Of a stretch of DNA of 64,000 bases, positions 8,407 through 18,327 are shown piece by piece. Within the stretch, counting starts at the first letter, position 1. Every line of letters begins with the position of its first letter. Both the position numbers and the translations under genes were made by a program. A model generated the notes under the pieces. The model worked only from the letters and a program-made list of their open reading frames with translations. It did no database searches and had not been told where the DNA came from. The DNA is from Georgenia muralis (GTDB taxonomy: Bacteria; Actinomycetota; Actinomycetes; Actinomycetales; Actinomycetaceae): positions 2,418,001 through 2,482,000 of the forward strand of contig NZ_RKRA01000001.1 in NCBI RefSeq assembly GCF_003814705.1, read 5' to 3'.

Positions 8407-8778
8407 ATGAGCTCCACCCCCGACCGGCCCACCGGTCCGCAGCAGCCGGCACCCCCCTCCAGCGCCCCCGCGAGCGGCACGAGCGTGCTCGAGCGCGAGG
8501 AGGTGCGCGAGCAGGTCTCACCCGGGGACGACGAGCGCTACGCCCACTACGTCCGCAAGGACAAGATCACCGCCGCGGCCGTCACCGGCCAGCCGGTGGT
8601 GGCCCTGTGCGGGAAGGTCTGGACGCCGGGACGCGATCCGAACAAGTACCCGGTGTGCCCCACCTGCAAGGCGATCTTCGAGGGCATGAACCCCGGCGGC
8701 GACGAGGGCGGCAAGGGTCGCGGCTGGCCCTTCGGGCGCGGCCGCAAGGACGGCGCCTCCTCGGGAAGCGGGGAGTGA
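8407..8778 (+). CDS. DUF3039 family protein
   Basis: 123 aa. A proline/serine-rich N-terminal 30 residues precede the conserved core YAHYVRKDKITAAAVTG, then VALCGKVWTPGRDPNKYPVC and CPTC, three cysteines that could form a small zinc-binding knuckle. The C-terminus is glycine-rich and basic. The function is unknown. The stop overlaps the start of the following helicase (GTGA), so the two are made together; a role with the helicase on nucleic acid is an inference only. Confidence 0.85.
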   Translation: MSSTPDRPTGPQQPAPPSSAPASGTSVLEREEVREQVSPGDDERYAHYVRKDKITAAAVTGQPVVALCGKVWTPGRDPNKYPVCPTCKAIFEGMNPGGDEGGKGRGWPFGRGRKDGASSGSGE

Positions 8779-10610
8779 GCGCCGAGCACCTGCGCCGCTC
8801 GACGCCGAGCCACCCCGCCGGACCGACCGCCGTCTCCACGGCGGCGGCCGAGAGCCTCTCGCCCGCCTACCCTGCGCGGGCAGCCTGGGGCACGGCCTCG
8901 CGCCTGCGCGCCTGGCAGGCGGACGCCCTGGCCCAGTACCTCGAGCGTCAGCCGCGGGACTTCCTCGCCGTCGCCACGCCCGGGGCCGGCAAGACGACGT
9001 TCGCCCTGCGGATCGCCACCGAGCTCATCGCGGCCGGGACCGTGCGGCGGGTGACCGTCGTCTGCCCCACCGAGCACCTCAAGACGCAGTGGGCCGACGC
9101 GGCGGCCCGGGTCGGCGTGCACCTCGATCCCGCGTTCACCAACGCCCAGGGCCGCCACGGCGCCTCCTTCGACGGCGTGGCCCTGACCTACGCCCAGGTG
9201 GCCGCCAACCCCGCGCTGCACCGGGCCCGCACCACCGCCGAGCCGACGCTGGTCATCCTCGACGAGGTCCACCACGGCGGCGACGCGCTGAGCTGGGGCG
9301 ACGCCGCCCTCGAGGCGTTCGAGCCGGCCCGGCGGCGCCTGGCGCTGACAGGGACCCCGTTCCGCTCCGACACCGCGGCGATCCCGTTCGTGGAGTACGC
9401 GCGCGGCGCCGACGGCATCCGCCGCTCCCGGCCGGACTACTCCTACGGCTACGGCGACGCGCTCCGCGACGGCGTCGTGCGGCCGGTGATCTTCCTGTCC
9501 TACTCGGGGCAGATGCGCTGGCGGACCAAAGCGGGCGACGAGGTCTCGGCCACCCTGGGGGAGCCGCTGACCAAGGACTTCACCGCCCAGGCGTGGCGCA
9601 CGGCGCTGGACCCGGCGGGGGAGTGGGTCCCCGCGGTGCTCGCGGCGGCGGACCAGCGGCTGAGCGAGGTCCGCCGGCAGGTGCCCGACGCGGGCGGACT
9701 CGTCATCGCCACCGACCAGACCAAGGCGCGCGCCTACGCGCGGATGCTCGAGCAGATCACGGGCGAGCCCGCGGTGACCGTCCTGTCCGACGACGACGGG
9801 GCCTCGGCCCGCATCGACGCCTTCTCCGAGGGTGAGCAGCGGTGGATGGTCGCCGTGCGGATGGTCTCCGAGGGGGTGGACGTCCCGCGCCTGGCGGTGG
9901 GGGTCTACGCCACCGCCACCTCGACGCCGCTCTTCTTCGCCCAGGCCGTGGGCCGGTTCGTCCGCGCCCGGCGCCGGGGCGAGACGGCGTCGGTGTTCGT
10001 GCCCTCGGTCCCGCACCTGCTCGGCCTGGCCGGCGAGCTCGAGGTCGAGCGGGACCACGCCCTGGACCGGGTGCTCACCGCCGAGGAGAAGGGCACGTTC
10101 TACAACCCCGAGGACGCGCTCGTCGCCCGGGCGAACCAGGCCGAGCAGGCGTCGGACTCCCTCATGCTCCCCGGCTTCGAGGCCCTCGGCTCGCAGGCGT
10201 CCTTCGACAAGGTGCTCTTCGACGGCGGGGAGTTCGGCACCGGCGCCGAGGTCGGTTCGGTCGAGGAGCAGGAGTACCTGGGGATCCCCGGCCTGCTCGA
10301 GCCCGAGCAGGTGACCACGCTGCTGCGCGCCCGCCAGGCCGAGCAGGTCCGGGCGCAGCAGCGTCAGTCGGCCGCCGAGTCCACCCGTCGGCACAACGCC
10401 GGGGCCGACGACCACCGCCGCCGGGCCGCCGCGCGCAAGGAGCTCTCCGGCCTCGTCTCGGCGTGGTCGCGGCGGTCGGGCACCCCGCACGGCGTCGTCC
10501 ACACCGAGCTGCGAAACAAGTGCGGCGGGCCCGAGGTGGCCCTCGCCCGCACCGAGGAGATCGAGGCTCGGATCGCCCTCCTGCGGAAGTGGTTCGTCGG
10601 CCGGAGCTGA
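8775..10610 (+). CDS. Superfamily 2 DEAD/DEAH-box helicase
   Basis: 611 aa, cytoplasmic ATP-dependent nucleic-acid translocase. Walker A ATPGAGKTT (67-75), Walker B/motif II DEVHH (163-167), motif III LTGTPF (191-196) and motif VI QAVGRFVRARR are all present, so both RecA-like domains are intact. The C-terminal third is acidic and then arginine-rich (QQRQSAAESTRRHN), with no recognised domain. GTG 8775 overlaps the DUF3039 stop by four bases; Walker A falls at the expected distance from it. The pair recurs in actinobacteria, and relatives are annotated only as DEAD/DEAH helicases. The substrate (RNA or DNA repair) is not known. Confidence 0.9.
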   Translation: MSAEHLRRSTPSHPAGPTAVSTAAAESLSPAYPARAAWGTASRLRAWQADALAQYLERQPRDFLAVATPGAGKTTFALRIATELIAAGTVRRVTVVCPTEHLKTQWADAAARVGVHLDPAFTNAQGRHGASFDGVALTYAQVAANPALHRARTTAEPTLVILDEVHHGGDALSWGDAALEAFEPARRRLALTGTPFRSDTAAIPFVEYARGADGIRRSRPDYSYGYGDALRDGVVRPVIFLSYSGQMRWRTKAGDEVSATLGEPLTKDFTAQAWRTALDPAGEWVPAVLAAADQRLSEVRRQVPDAGGLVIATDQTKARAYARMLEQITGEPAVTVLSDDDGASARIDAFSEGEQRWMVAVRMVSEGVDVPRLAVGVYATATSTPLFFAQAVGRFVRARRRGETASVFVPSVPHLLGLAGELEVERDHALDRVLTAEEKGTFYNPEDALVARANQAEQASDSLMLPGFEALGSQASFDKVLFDGGEFGTGAEVGSVEEQEYLGIPGLLEPEQVTTLLRARQAEQVRAQQRQSAAESTRRHNAGADDHRRRAAARKELSGLVSAWSRRSGTPHGVVHTELRNKCGGPEVALARTEEIEARIALLRKWFVGRS

Positions 10611-10743
10611 CGTCCCGCCGCGCTGACGTGCGGTCTCGGGATGCGGGGCCGACCCGGCGGTGCCACGCTGTGACCATCGAAGGTGCACGGCTCGTCCCCG
10701 AACCCCGGGGGCGGGAGTCGTTCACAGAAACGGGAGGAACCCC

Positions 10744-10899
10744 ATGTCCCTCTGGCTCATTCTCATCATCGTCGGCGTCGTCATGCTCATCCTGGGTGTC
10801 GCCGTGGAGGCCGCCCAGATCCTCATCTGGATCGGCATCGCGATCGTCGTGGTCTCGCTGATCATGTCGCTGATCTCGCGCGGCAAGTCGCGCGTCTGA
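10744..10899 (+). CDS. Small hydrophobic membrane protein
   Basis: 51 aa. Two closely spaced hydrophobic stretches (WLILIIVGVVMLILGVAV and ILIWIGIAIVVVSLIMSLI) and a basic tail (RGKSRV) predict a two-helix inner-membrane hairpin. GGGAGG at 10732-10737, seven nt before the ATG, is a strong ribosome site, and a 17-bp terminator follows. This supports a real short gene. I do not recognise a function. Confidence 0.8.
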   Translation: MSLWLILIIVGVVMLILGVAVEAAQILIWIGIAIVVVSLIMSLISRGKSRV

Positions 10900-10927
10900 G
10901 CCGGTCCGGGCCCCAGCGCCCGGTCCC

Positions 10928-10964
10928 GCAGGAGGCCGCCCCCCACTGGGGGGCGGCCTCCTGC
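10928..10964 (+). terminator. Terminator after the 51-aa membrane protein
   Basis: A perfect 17-bp stem, 10928-10944 with 10948-10964, around a three-base ACT loop. It may serve both strands. Confidence 0.85.
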
Positions 10965-11377
10965 CATCTCCGGCGGAGCCATCGGGCGCGGGTCTCGTCT
11001 CCGGCGGAGCCATCGGGCGCGGGTCGCGTGCCGCAGCCGACCGGTCGGCGCCGGTTCGCCGCCCCGGGCCGTGCGGACCTCAGCGTCGGGCAGCGAGTGC
11101 ACCCGAGGTACTCCCGATCGCAGCGATCCGAGCCGCGTGCGTGGCCGTCGCCGACAGCCGAGCGGGGAGGATGCGGCGGGTCGGGTCACTTCCGACGGCT
11201 GACAGCCGCCGGATCGTCCCCGGTGAACCAGCGAGGGCGCCCGGTGACCGGTGAGCTGCGGTCTGGTGAACCCGCGCGGGGCGGTGAGTGACCGGCGAGT
11301 CGGCGATCCGAGCGGGCGGCGAGCCGCGATCCAGCGAGCCGGACCCGGCAGCCCGAGGACTGCCGCGCGGCGCGGTC
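10965..11377. other. Gene-free stretch
   Basis: About 410 bp between the terminator and the pncB stop. It begins with two 28-bp direct repeats. The rest is CGAG/GATCC-rich with small palindromes. I see no open frame with a ribosome site or recognisable protein on either strand, and no RNA gene. Confidence 0.6.
10967..11025. repeat. Two 28-bp direct repeats, period 31 bp
   Basis: Identical 28-mers at 10967-10994 and 10998-11025, separated by 3 bp, starting three bases after the terminator stem. They are non-coding. Confidence 0.9.
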
Positions 11378-12748
11378 TCAGCGGGCGCGGCGCTCGTCGT
11401 CGCGCGGGTCGAGGTCCACGTGCCGGGTGGGGATGGCCGGCTCGCCCTCGCTGAGGCGCCAGGCCTGGTACGGCAGCTCGGCCCGGGAGTCGAGGTGACG
11501 CTGGGCGGCGGCCTCCAGGGCGCCGGGACCACGGTGCTCCTCGACGATCTCGCCGCCGACCACCAGCGGTACCTGCAGCGCCCGGGCCCCCGCACGCTCG
11601 ATCTCCGTCCGCGCCCGGGCCACGTCGGAGGTGGCGACCACGAGCTCCTCGACGGCCCGGCCGGCCTCGTCCAGCACCCGGCCGGCCACCTTGTGCCCGC
11701 CCATCGAGGACTTCGAGGCCGACGCCTTGGCGACCTCCTCCATCCGGCCGTCGGCGTCCTCCCGGGCGACGATCTTGTACACGAGCTCGGCCGTCGGGTG
11801 GCCGGAGCCGGTGACCAGCTTGGTGCCCACACCGTAGGAGTCCACCGGTGCGGCACCGAGGGCGGCGATGGCGTGCTCGTCCAGGTCGGAGGTCACCGTG
11901 ATCCTCGTCGAGGTCGCCCCGAGCGCGTCGAGCTGCTCGCGGACGGTGAAGGCCTGCGCCACCAGGTCCCCGGAGTCCAGGCGCACCGCGCCGAGCTCAC
12001 CGCCGCCCGCCCGCGCCGCCGCCACCGCCCGCTCGACGCCGCGCGGGACGTCGTAGGTGTCCACGAGCAGGGTCGTGCCCGGGCCGAGGGCCGCCACCTG
12101 CGCGGCGAAGGCCGCCTCCTCGTCGTCGTGGAGGAGGGTGAAGGAGTGAGCGGCCGTCCCGATGGTGCGGATGCCGTAGGAGCGGCCCGCCTCGAGGACC
12201 GACGTGCCCGCGAACCCGCCCACGACGGCGGCGCGCGCGGCGGCCACCGCGGCGGCCTCGTGCGTGCGCCGCGCACCCATCTCCAGGCAGGGTCGCCCGT
12301 GCGCCGCCACCGTCATCCGGGAGGCGGCCGCCGCGACGGCGCAGTCGTGGTTGAGGATGGACAGGATCACCGTCTCGAGCACGACGGCGTCGGCGAACGT
12401 GCCCTCGACCGTCAGCACCGGTGACCCGGGGAAGAAGACCTCACCCTCGGCGTAGCCGGTGATGTCCCCGCCGAAGCGGTAGCCCGCCAGCCGGTCGAGG
12501 GTCTCCTCGCTCACGACGCCCGCGGCCGCGAGGTAGTCGATCTCGGCCGGGCCGAACCGGAACGCCTCGACCGCGTCGAGGATGCGGGCGGTCCCGGCGA
12601 CGACGCCGTACCGGCGTCCCGCCGGCAGCCGTCGGGCGAAGACCTCGAAGACGCTGTGCCGCTCGGCGGTCCCCGAGCGCACCGCTCCCTCGATCATGGT
12701 CAGCTCGTACATGTCCGTGAGCAGCGCCGTGCTCGCCGTGGTCCTCAT
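11378..12748 (-). CDS. pncB: Nicotinate phosphoribosyltransferase
   Basis: 456 aa. Joins nicotinate to PRPP to form nicotinate mononucleotide in NAD salvage. The N-terminus TALLTDMYELTMIEGAVRSG is the family opening. The PRPP/nicotinate pocket motifs are present (GTAAHSFTLLHDDEEAAF, then AVRLDSGDL and SYGVGTKLV). ATG 12748 is chosen over a much longer upstream open frame because the conserved N-terminus starts here and a TACCGT hexamer lies 6 nt before it. The gene diverges from clpS over only 42 bp. Confidence 0.93.
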   Translation of the reverse strand: MRTTASTALLTDMYELTMIEGAVRSGTAERHSVFEVFARRLPAGRRYGVVAGTARILDAVEAFRFGPAEIDYLAAAGVVSEETLDRLAGYRFGGDITGYAEGEVFFPGSPVLTVEGTFADAVVLETVILSILNHDCAVAAAASRMTVAAHGRPCLEMGARRTHEAAAVAAARAAVVGGFAGTSVLEAGRSYGIRTIGTAAHSFTLLHDDEEAAFAAQVAALGPGTTLLVDTYDVPRGVERAVAAARAGGGELGAVRLDSGDLVAQAFTVREQLDALGATSTRITVTSDLDEHAIAALGAAPVDSYGVGTKLVTGSGHPTAELVYKIVAREDADGRMEEVAKASASKSSMGGHKVAGRVLDEAGRAVEELVVATSDVARARTEIERAGARALQVPLVVGGEIVEEHRGPGALEAAAQRHLDSRAELPYQAWRLSEGEPAIPTRHVDLDPRDDERRAR

Positions 12749-12754
12749 GGCCAC

Positions 12755-12760
12755 ACGGTA
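12755..12760 (-). promoter_or_regulatory. Leaderless-type -10 element of pncB
   Basis: TACCGT on the minus strand, 6 nt before ATG 12748. It lies within the 42-bp divergent region shared with clpS, so the two promoters must overlap. Confidence 0.55.
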
Positions 12761-12778
12761 GTGGCCCGCCGGTCTGCC

Positions 12779-12784
12779 TAGAGT
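12779..12784 (+). promoter_or_regulatory. Leaderless-type -10 element of clpS
   Basis: TAGAGT followed by six bases and the GTG at 12791; there is no Shine-Dalgarno. Confidence 0.55.
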
Positions 12785-12790
12785 GGGGGT

Positions 12791-13111
12791 GTGAGCCCAC
12801 CCCCCGCCGTCCCGGCCCTCGCCCTGCCCGTGGAGCAGCGTGCCGAGGAGACGGCCGAGGCCGAGGAGGTCGAGGCCGACCAGCCCTGGCGGACCATCGT
12901 CTGGGACGACCCGGTCAACCTCATGAGCTACGTGACGTACGTCTTCCGCACCTACTTCGGCTACGACGAGCCCCGCGCGCACCGGCTGATGATGGAGGTC
13001 CACACCCAGGGCCGGGCGGTGGTCTCCACCGGCCACCGCGAGCAGATGGAGGTCGACGTGCAGGCCATGCACTCCTACGGGCTGTGGGCGACCCTGGACC
13101 AGGAGGCCTAG
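12791..13111 (+). CDS. clpS: ATP-dependent Clp protease adaptor ClpS
   Basis: 106 aa. ClpS binds N-degron substrates and hands them to ClpC/ClpA-ClpP. The core [20 protein letters not shown] is the family signature, followed by the HxxMxxVHxxG-like helix ([16 protein letters not shown]). A flexible acidic N-terminal 30 residues is usual. GTG 12791 is chosen because TAGAGT sits 6 nt upstream. Its stop shares one base with the GTG of the DUF2017 gene, a conserved actinobacterial neighbour. Confidence 0.95.
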   Translation: MSPPPAVPALALPVEQRAEETAEAEEVEADQPWRTIVWDDPVNLMSYVTYVFRTYFGYDEPRAHRLMMEVHTQGRAVVSTGHREQMEVDVQAMHSYGLWATLDQEA

Positions 13112-13794
13112 TGCACGCCTTCGTCCCCGTGCCCGGTGGGCACGCCTCGAGGCTCGCCGAGACCGAGCGCACGGTCCTGGCCCGCCTCGTGGCCGACACC
13201 GCCGAGCTCCTCGGCACCCGCCTGGCAGAGACCGGCTCGGGTGCCGGGACGTCCACCGGCGCGGGCGAGCTGCCCGCCGCGGGCGGCACGCGCCTCACCC
13301 CCGACGACGCCGTCCTCGCCGCCCTGGACTTCACCCCGGCCGGGCACCTGGCCCCCGACGCCCCCGCCGACCCGGCCCTCGCCCGGCTGCTGCCGCCGAT
13401 GAGCCACGACGACCCCGAGCTCGCCGCGGAGCTGCGTGCCCTGACCGAGGGCGGCCTGCGCTCGGCCAAGGTCTCCCGGCTCGAGACGGTCTGGCGCGAG
13501 CTGCGCGGGCCCGCCCGGCCCGGCGGCGCCGCCGTCGTGCGCACGGGGCAGGAGGGGGCGTGGCTGGCCGCCCTGACCGACGTGCGTCTCGTGCTGGCCT
13601 CGCGCCTGGGGATCGAGGACGACGACGACGCCGAGGAGGTCTACGACCGTGCCCGGTCCGCGCGCTCGGGCGGCGACGACGGTGACGACGGTCACGACCC
13701 GGTGACGGACGCCCTGGCCACGATGTACGCGGCCCTGACGTGGTGGCAGGAGTCACTGCTCGAGTCCATGGAGCGGGCCCGGCGCGCGAAGTAG
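13111..13794 (+). CDS. DUF2017 family protein
   Basis: 227 aa. A mainly helical protein with conserved segments at about 10-35 ([19 protein letters not shown]), 88-105 ([20 protein letters not shown]) and the C-terminus ([18 protein letters not shown]). No catalytic motif is visible. GTG 13111 overlaps the clpS TAG by one base and follows AGGAGG. In actinobacteria the family is regularly found between clpS and murI, which suggests a link to proteolysis control, but the function is undescribed. Confidence 0.88.
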   Translation: MHAFVPVPGGHASRLAETERTVLARLVADTAELLGTRLAETGSGAGTSTGAGELPAAGGTRLTPDDAVLAALDFTPAGHLAPDAPADPALARLLPPMSHDDPELAAELRALTEGGLRSAKVSRLETVWRELRGPARPGGAAVVRTGQEGAWLAALTDVRLVLASRLGIEDDDDAEEVYDRARSARSGGDDGDDGHDPVTDALATMYAALTWWQESLLESMERARRAK

Positions 13795-13797
13795 GCT
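13792..13797 (+). promoter_or_regulatory. Possible -10 element of murI
   Basis: TAGGCT overlaps the DUF2017 stop codon and lies 8 nt before the murI ATG. It may give a second, leaderless start inside the operon. Confidence 0.35.
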
Positions 13798-13805
13798 CGC
13801 CCACC

Positions 13806-14630
13806 ATGGACGACGCACCCATCGGCATCTTCGACTCCGGGGTGGGCGGACTGACCGTCGCCCGCGCGGTGCTCGACCAGCTGCCGGGGGAGTCCGTCGT
13901 CTACATCGGCGACACCGCCAACACCCCGTACGGCCCCAAGCCCATCGCCCAGGTCCGGGCGCTCGCCCTGGACGTCATGGACCGCCTGGTCGTCTCGGGC
14001 GTGAAGATGCTCGTCATCGCGTGCAACTCCGCCTCGGCGGCCGTCCTGCGCGACGCGCGGGAGCGCTACACCGTCGACGCCGGCGTGCCGGTGGTCGAGG
14101 TCATCCAGCCCGCGGTGCGCCGCGCCGTCGCTGCCACCCGCAGCGGGCGCGTGGGGGTGATCGGCACGCAAGCGACCATCGACTCCGGCGCCTACCGCGA
14201 CGCCTTCGCCGCCGCGCCGCACCTGGACCTGACGATGGCCGCGGCCCCACGGTTCGTGGAGTTCGTCGAGCGCGGCATCACCTCCGGCCCGGAGGTCCTC
14301 GCCGCCGCCGAGGAGTACCTCGCGCCCGTGCGCGCCGCCGGGGTGGACACCCTCGTCCTGGGCTGCACCCACTACCCGCTGCTCACCGGCGTCATCTCCT
14401 ACGTCATGGGGGAGGACGTCACGCTCGTCTCCTCGGCCGAGGAGACCGCCAAGGACGTCTACCGCACCCTCGTCGCGCACGACCTCGAGCGCGACCCCGC
14501 GTCCGGCCCACCCGAGCACCGGTTCCTCGCGACCGGCGACACAGGCTCCTTCCAGCGTCTCGCCCGGCGCTTCCTCGGCCCGGAGGTCGTGGCGGTCGAG
14601 GGCGCCGCCGAGCTGGAGGGTGCCCGGTGA
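13806..14630 (+). CDS. murI: Glutamate racemase
   Basis: 274 aa, full length. Interconverts L- and D-glutamate for peptidoglycan stem peptides, cofactor-free. [12 protein letters not shown] contains the conserved Asp10. The two catalytic cysteines are visible at Cys73 (VIACNSASA) and Cys187 (LGCTHYPLL). ATG 13806 lies 11 nt after the DUF2017 stop. The gene is followed by an overlapping MBL hydrolase as in many actinobacteria. It is presumably essential. Confidence 0.96.
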   Translation: MDDAPIGIFDSGVGGLTVARAVLDQLPGESVVYIGDTANTPYGPKPIAQVRALALDVMDRLVVSGVKMLVIACNSASAAVLRDARERYTVDAGVPVVEVIQPAVRRAVAATRSGRVGVIGTQATIDSGAYRDAFAAAPHLDLTMAAAPRFVEFVERGITSGPEVLAAAEEYLAPVRAAGVDTLVLGCTHYPLLTGVISYVMGEDVTLVSSAEETAKDVYRTLVAHDLERDPASGPPEHRFLATGDTGSFQRLARRFLGPEVVAVEGAAELEGAR

Positions 14631-15427
14631 GGCTGACGGTCATCGGCAGCTCGGGCTCGATGTCCGGACCGGCCTCCCCGGCGTCGTGCTACCTCGTCCA
14701 GGCGGACGGCCCCGGGCCCGACGGCGCCGCCCGCACCTGGTCCGTGGTCCTCGACCTCGGCCCCGGCGCGATGGGGGCGCTCCTCAACCACGTCGACCCC
14801 GCCGAGGTCGACCTCGTGGCGATCACCCACCTGCACGCCGACCACATGGTCGACCTCATCGGCATGCAGGTCTACCGCCGCTGGCACCCCGACGGCGTCC
14901 TGGCCCCGGTGCCCGTCCTGGCCCCCTCGGGCGCCCTCGAGCGGGTCCGCGGCGTCGGCGGGGACCCCGAGAGCGAGACCTACGCCGGGGAGTTCCGCTT
15001 CCTCGAGCACGACCCCGCCACGCCGCTGCGCGTGGGGCCGTTGCGGGTGGAGTCCTTCCCGGTCGAGCACCCCGTCCCCGCCTACGGCATCCGGGTGACC
15101 GGTCCGGGCAGCGTCCCGGACGGTCCCGCGGAGGTCTCCGTCGCCTACACCGGTGACACCGACTCGTGCCGAGGGGTGGTCGAGCTGGCCACGGGCGTGG
15201 ACCTGCTGCTGTCCGAGGCCGCGTTCCAGGAGGGCCGGGACACCGTCCGCGGGGTCCACATGACCGGCTGCCGGGCGGGCGCCGCGGCCACCGCGGGGGG
15301 CGCCCGCCGCCTGGTCCTGACCCACCTCCAGCCCTGGACCGACCCCGCCGTCGTGCGGGCCGAGGCCGAGGCCACCTTCGCCGGCCCGGTCGAGGTGGCC
15401 GTGCCCGGGGCGACCTGGGAGCTCTGA
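14627..15427 (+). CDS. Metallo-beta-lactamase fold hydrolase (RNase Z-like)
   Basis: 266 aa. The zinc motif [11 protein letters not shown] gives His68, His70, Asp72 and His73; AYTGDTDSC and LTHLQPW supply the later metal ligands. The arrangement is that of the RNase Z/cyclic-phosphodiesterase branch, and the exosite arm of true tRNase Z is not obvious. GTG 14627 overlaps the murI stop (GTGA). Relatives sit in the same murI-rph neighbourhood and the substrate is unproven; tRNA 3' processing or a cyclic nucleotide are the alternatives. Confidence 0.85.
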   Translation: MRLTVIGSSGSMSGPASPASCYLVQADGPGPDGAARTWSVVLDLGPGAMGALLNHVDPAEVDLVAITHLHADHMVDLIGMQVYRRWHPDGVLAPVPVLAPSGALERVRGVGGDPESETYAGEFRFLEHDPATPLRVGPLRVESFPVEHPVPAYGIRVTGPGSVPDGPAEVSVAYTGDTDSCRGVVELATGVDLLLSEAAFQEGRDTVRGVHMTGCRAGAAATAGGARRLVLTHLQPWTDPAVVRAEAEATFAGPVEVAVPGATWEL

Positions 15428-15543
15428 CCCCCGGCTCCCCCGGCGCGGTGCCGAGCCGCTCCCGCCGCTGTCTCAAGGAATGGTCATGTCGGGGTGAGGG
15501 AAACCTCACGCTCCGGTCACGGCGCGGCACCGGCGGCCCTCGG

Positions 15544-15549
15544 TAGCCT
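15544..15549 (+). promoter_or_regulatory. Leaderless-type -10 element of ppc
   Basis: TAGCCT stands 8 nt before the ATG at 15558. Confidence 0.5.
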
Positions 15550-15557
15550 TCAGGACC

Positions 15558-18233
15558 ATGAACCCACGCAGCGACGAGCACTCCCGCGGGGCGGCCCGCC
15601 ACGAGGTGCCCGAGGTCATGCGCGACGACGTCCGGCTCCTGGGCGGGATGCTCGGCCGGGTACTGACCGAGTACGGCTCGCCCGGCCTCTACGAGGACGT
15701 CGAGCGCCTGCGCGAGCTCGCGATCGGCGCGGTCGAGCAGCCCGGCGCCGACCTCGCCGCCGCCGAGGAGCTCGTGGCCTCCTTCGCGCCCGGCCGGGCC
15801 GAGGAGGTGGCCCGGGCCTTCACCTGCTACTTCCACCTGAGCAACCTCGCCGAGGAGCAGCACCGCGTCCGGACGCTGCGGGCGCGCGACGGCGAGGTGC
15901 CGCTCGCCGAGCAGCGCCCCTCCGATTCCGTCGCCGCCGCCTACGCCCACCTCGCCGGCGAGGTCGGCGAGGACGAGGCCCGGCGTCGGCTGGCGGCACT
16001 CCGGTTCCACCCGGTCCTCACCGCCCACCCCACCGAGGCCCGCCGCAACGCCGTCGCGAGCAGCGTGCGGCGCCTGGGCGAGCTCCTCGACGAGCGCGAC
16101 GACCCACGCCTGGGGCCCGGTGCGCGCGACGAGAACGAGCGGCGCATGCTCGCCGAGGTCGACAACCTCTGGCGCACCGCCCAGCTGCGCCCGGCCAACC
16201 CGTCCCCGCTGGACGAGGTGCGCACCTCCCTCGCCGTCTTCGACAGCTCCCTCTTCGACGTCTTCCCGGCCGTCTACCGGCGCCTGGACGACTGGCTCCT
16301 CGGCTCGGGCCGCGGCGCGGCCGAGCCCCTCGCCCCGGCGTTCGTCCGCCTGGGCACGTGGATCGGCGGCGACCGGGACGGCAACCCCAACGTCACCGCG
16401 GCGATCACGCGCCAGGCCGCCGCGCAGTCGGCGGACCGGATCCTCACCGCCCTGGAGCAGGTGACCCGTCGGGTGGGCCTCGGCCTGACCCTGGACGACC
16501 GGTTCGCCCGGCCCAGCGCCGAGCTCGGCGCGCTCTGGCAGCGTCAGCGCCAGCTCTCCCCGGAGGTCACCCGCCAGGCCGCGGAGAACTCCCCGGGCGA
16601 GACCCACCGCCAGGTCCTCCTGGTGGTCGCCGAGCGGATCGCCGCCACCCGCCGGCGCGACGCCGACCTCGCCTACGCCCGGCCCGAGGAGCTCCTGGCC
16701 GACCTCGCCGTCGTCCAGTCCTCCCTGGTCGCCACCGGCGCGGCCCGCGCCGCGTACGGCGAGCTGCAGACCCTCGTGTGGCAGGTGCGGACCTTCGGCT
16801 TCCACCTCGCCGAGCTCGAGGTGCGCCAGCACTCCAAGGTCCACGCCCAGACCCTCGCGTGGCTCGCGGACCCGGCTGCCGTGCCCGCACCGGCGGTCCC
16901 GCCGGAGGAGGTGCTCGACACCTTCCGGTCCATCGCGGCGGTCCAGGCCCGCCACGGCGTCGAGGCGTGCCGGCGCTACATCGTCTCCTTCACCCAGTCC
17001 GCGCAGAACCTCGCCGACGTCTACGCCCTCGCCGAGGCCGCGATGGGCTCCGCCGAGGCCGCACCCGTCCTCGACGTCATCCCGCTCTTCGAGACCTTCG
17101 ACGACCTGCGGGCCGCGCCCGACGTCCTCGAGGAGATGCTCGCCATCCCCGCCGTGCAGCGGCGGCTCGAGGCCACCGGGCGGCGGATCGAGGTCATGCT
17201 GGGGTACTCCGACTCCGCCAAGGACGTCGGACCGGTCTCGGCCACGCTGGCCCTGTACGAGGCGCAGCAGCGCATCGCCGACTGGGCCCGCACGCACGAC
17301 ATCACCCTCACCCAGTTCCACGGCCGCGGCGGCGCCCTCGGGCGCGGCGGCGGCCCCGCCAACCGGGCCGTCCTGGCGCAGCCGCCCCACTCGGTGGATT
17401 TGCGGTTCAAGGTCACCGAGCAGGGCGAGGTCATCCAGGCGCGCTACGGCAACCGTGAGATCGCGGTGCGGCACATCGAGCAGGTCGCCGCCGCGACGCT
17501 CATGGCGTCGGCGCCCTCGACCGAGCGGCGCAACGCCGAGGCCGCCGGCCGCTACGCCGAGCTGGCCGGGCGCCTCGACGAGGTCTCCCGCGCCCGGTTC
17601 TACGACCTCATCCACGCCGAGGGGTTCGCGCCCTGGTTCGCCGAGGTCACCCCCATGGAGGAGGTCGGGCTGCTCGCCATCGGCTCGCGCCCCGCCCGCC
17701 GTGGCCTGAGCGTGGAGTCCCTGGAGGACCTGCGCGCCATCCCGTGGAACTTCGCCTGGACCCAGGCGCGGATCAACCTCACCGGCTGGTTCGGGCTGGG
17801 CACCGCCCTGGACGCCGTCGGCGACCTGGACCTCCTGCGCCGGGCGTACGCCGAGTGGCCCCTCCTCGCCACGATGATCGACAACGTCGAGATGTCCCTG
17901 GCCAAGACCGACCACCGCATCGCCAGGCGCTACCTCGAGCTCGGGGACCGGGACGACCTCGCCCAGATGGTCATGACCGAGCTGGACCTCACGACGTCGT
18001 GGGTGCTGGCCGTCACCGGGCACACCCGCCTGCTCGAGGGCCACCGGGTGCTCGGCCGCGCCGTCCAGCTGCGCAACCCCTACGTCGACGCCCTCTCACT
18101 CCTGCAGCTCAGGGCCCTGCGGGCGCTGCGGGACGGCTCGGCCGAGCTGAGCGAGGACGAGACCGCCGACCAGCGGCGCCTGCTGCTGCTCACCCTCAAG
18201 GGTGTCGCCGCCGGACTGCAGAACACGGGCTGA
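15558..18233 (+). CDS. ppc: Phosphoenolpyruvate carboxylase
   Basis: 891 aa. Anaplerotic carboxylation of PEP to oxaloacetate. Catalytic His157 lies in [27 protein letters not shown] is the second signature. [14 protein letters not shown] (about 590-603) is the glycine-rich active-site loop. The C-terminal QNTG, which closes on the allosteric aspartate site, is intact. A TAGCCT hexamer lies 8 nt before the ATG, and a perfect terminator follows the stop, so the gene is monocistronic although it sits inside the usual murI-MBL-rph-rdgB series. Confidence 0.97.
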   Translation: MNPRSDEHSRGAARHEVPEVMRDDVRLLGGMLGRVLTEYGSPGLYEDVERLRELAIGAVEQPGADLAAAEELVASFAPGRAEEVARAFTCYFHLSNLAEEQHRVRTLRARDGEVPLAEQRPSDSVAAAYAHLAGEVGEDEARRRLAALRFHPVLTAHPTEARRNAVASSVRRLGELLDERDDPRLGPGARDENERRMLAEVDNLWRTAQLRPANPSPLDEVRTSLAVFDSSLFDVFPAVYRRLDDWLLGSGRGAAEPLAPAFVRLGTWIGGDRDGNPNVTAAITRQAAAQSADRILTALEQVTRRVGLGLTLDDRFARPSAELGALWQRQRQLSPEVTRQAAENSPGETHRQVLLVVAERIAATRRRDADLAYARPEELLADLAVVQSSLVATGAARAAYGELQTLVWQVRTFGFHLAELEVRQHSKVHAQTLAWLADPAAVPAPAVPPEEVLDTFRSIAAVQARHGVEACRRYIVSFTQSAQNLADVYALAEAAMGSAEAAPVLDVIPLFETFDDLRAAPDVLEEMLAIPAVQRRLEATGRRIEVMLGYSDSAKDVGPVSATLALYEAQQRIADWARTHDITLTQFHGRGGALGRGGGPANRAVLAQPPHSVDLRFKVTEQGEVIQARYGNREIAVRHIEQVAAATLMASAPSTERRNAEAAGRYAELAGRLDEVSRARFYDLIHAEGFAPWFAEVTPMEEVGLLAIGSRPARRGLSVESLEDLRAIPWNFAWTQARINLTGWFGLGTALDAVGDLDLLRRAYAEWPLLATMIDNVEMSLAKTDHRIARRYLELGDRDDLAQMVMTELDLTTSWVLAVTGHTRLLEGHRVLGRAVQLRNPYVDALSLLQLRALRALRDGSAELSEDETADQRRLLLLTLKGVAAGLQNTG

Positions 18234-18251
18234 CCCCCGGCCGGGCCCGCG

Positions 18252-18278
18252 CCCGGGGCGCCCGCCGGGCGCCCCGGG
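18252..18278 (+). terminator. Terminator after ppc
   Basis: A perfect 12-bp GC stem (18252-18263 with 18267-18278), loop GCC, 18 nt after the stop. Confidence 0.75.
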
Positions 18279-18314
18279 GTCGAGGCGCCGTCCGGACGCC
18301 CCGGCCCGCACCGG

Positions 18315-18320
18315 TAACCT
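18315..18320 (+). promoter_or_regulatory. Leaderless-type -10 element of rph
   Basis: TAACCT stands 7 nt before the ATG at 18328. Confidence 0.5.
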
Positions 18321-18327
18321 CGGGGGC

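Noticed and set aside
11251-12424. Plus-strand frames across the pncB region
   Set aside because: They are antisense to a clear nicotinate phosphoribosyltransferase and have no domain or ribosome site.
14856-18044. A 1062-codon open frame on the minus strand
   Set aside because: It lies opposite the MBL gene and ppc, both clearly coding on the plus strand, and has no recognisable motif or ribosome site.
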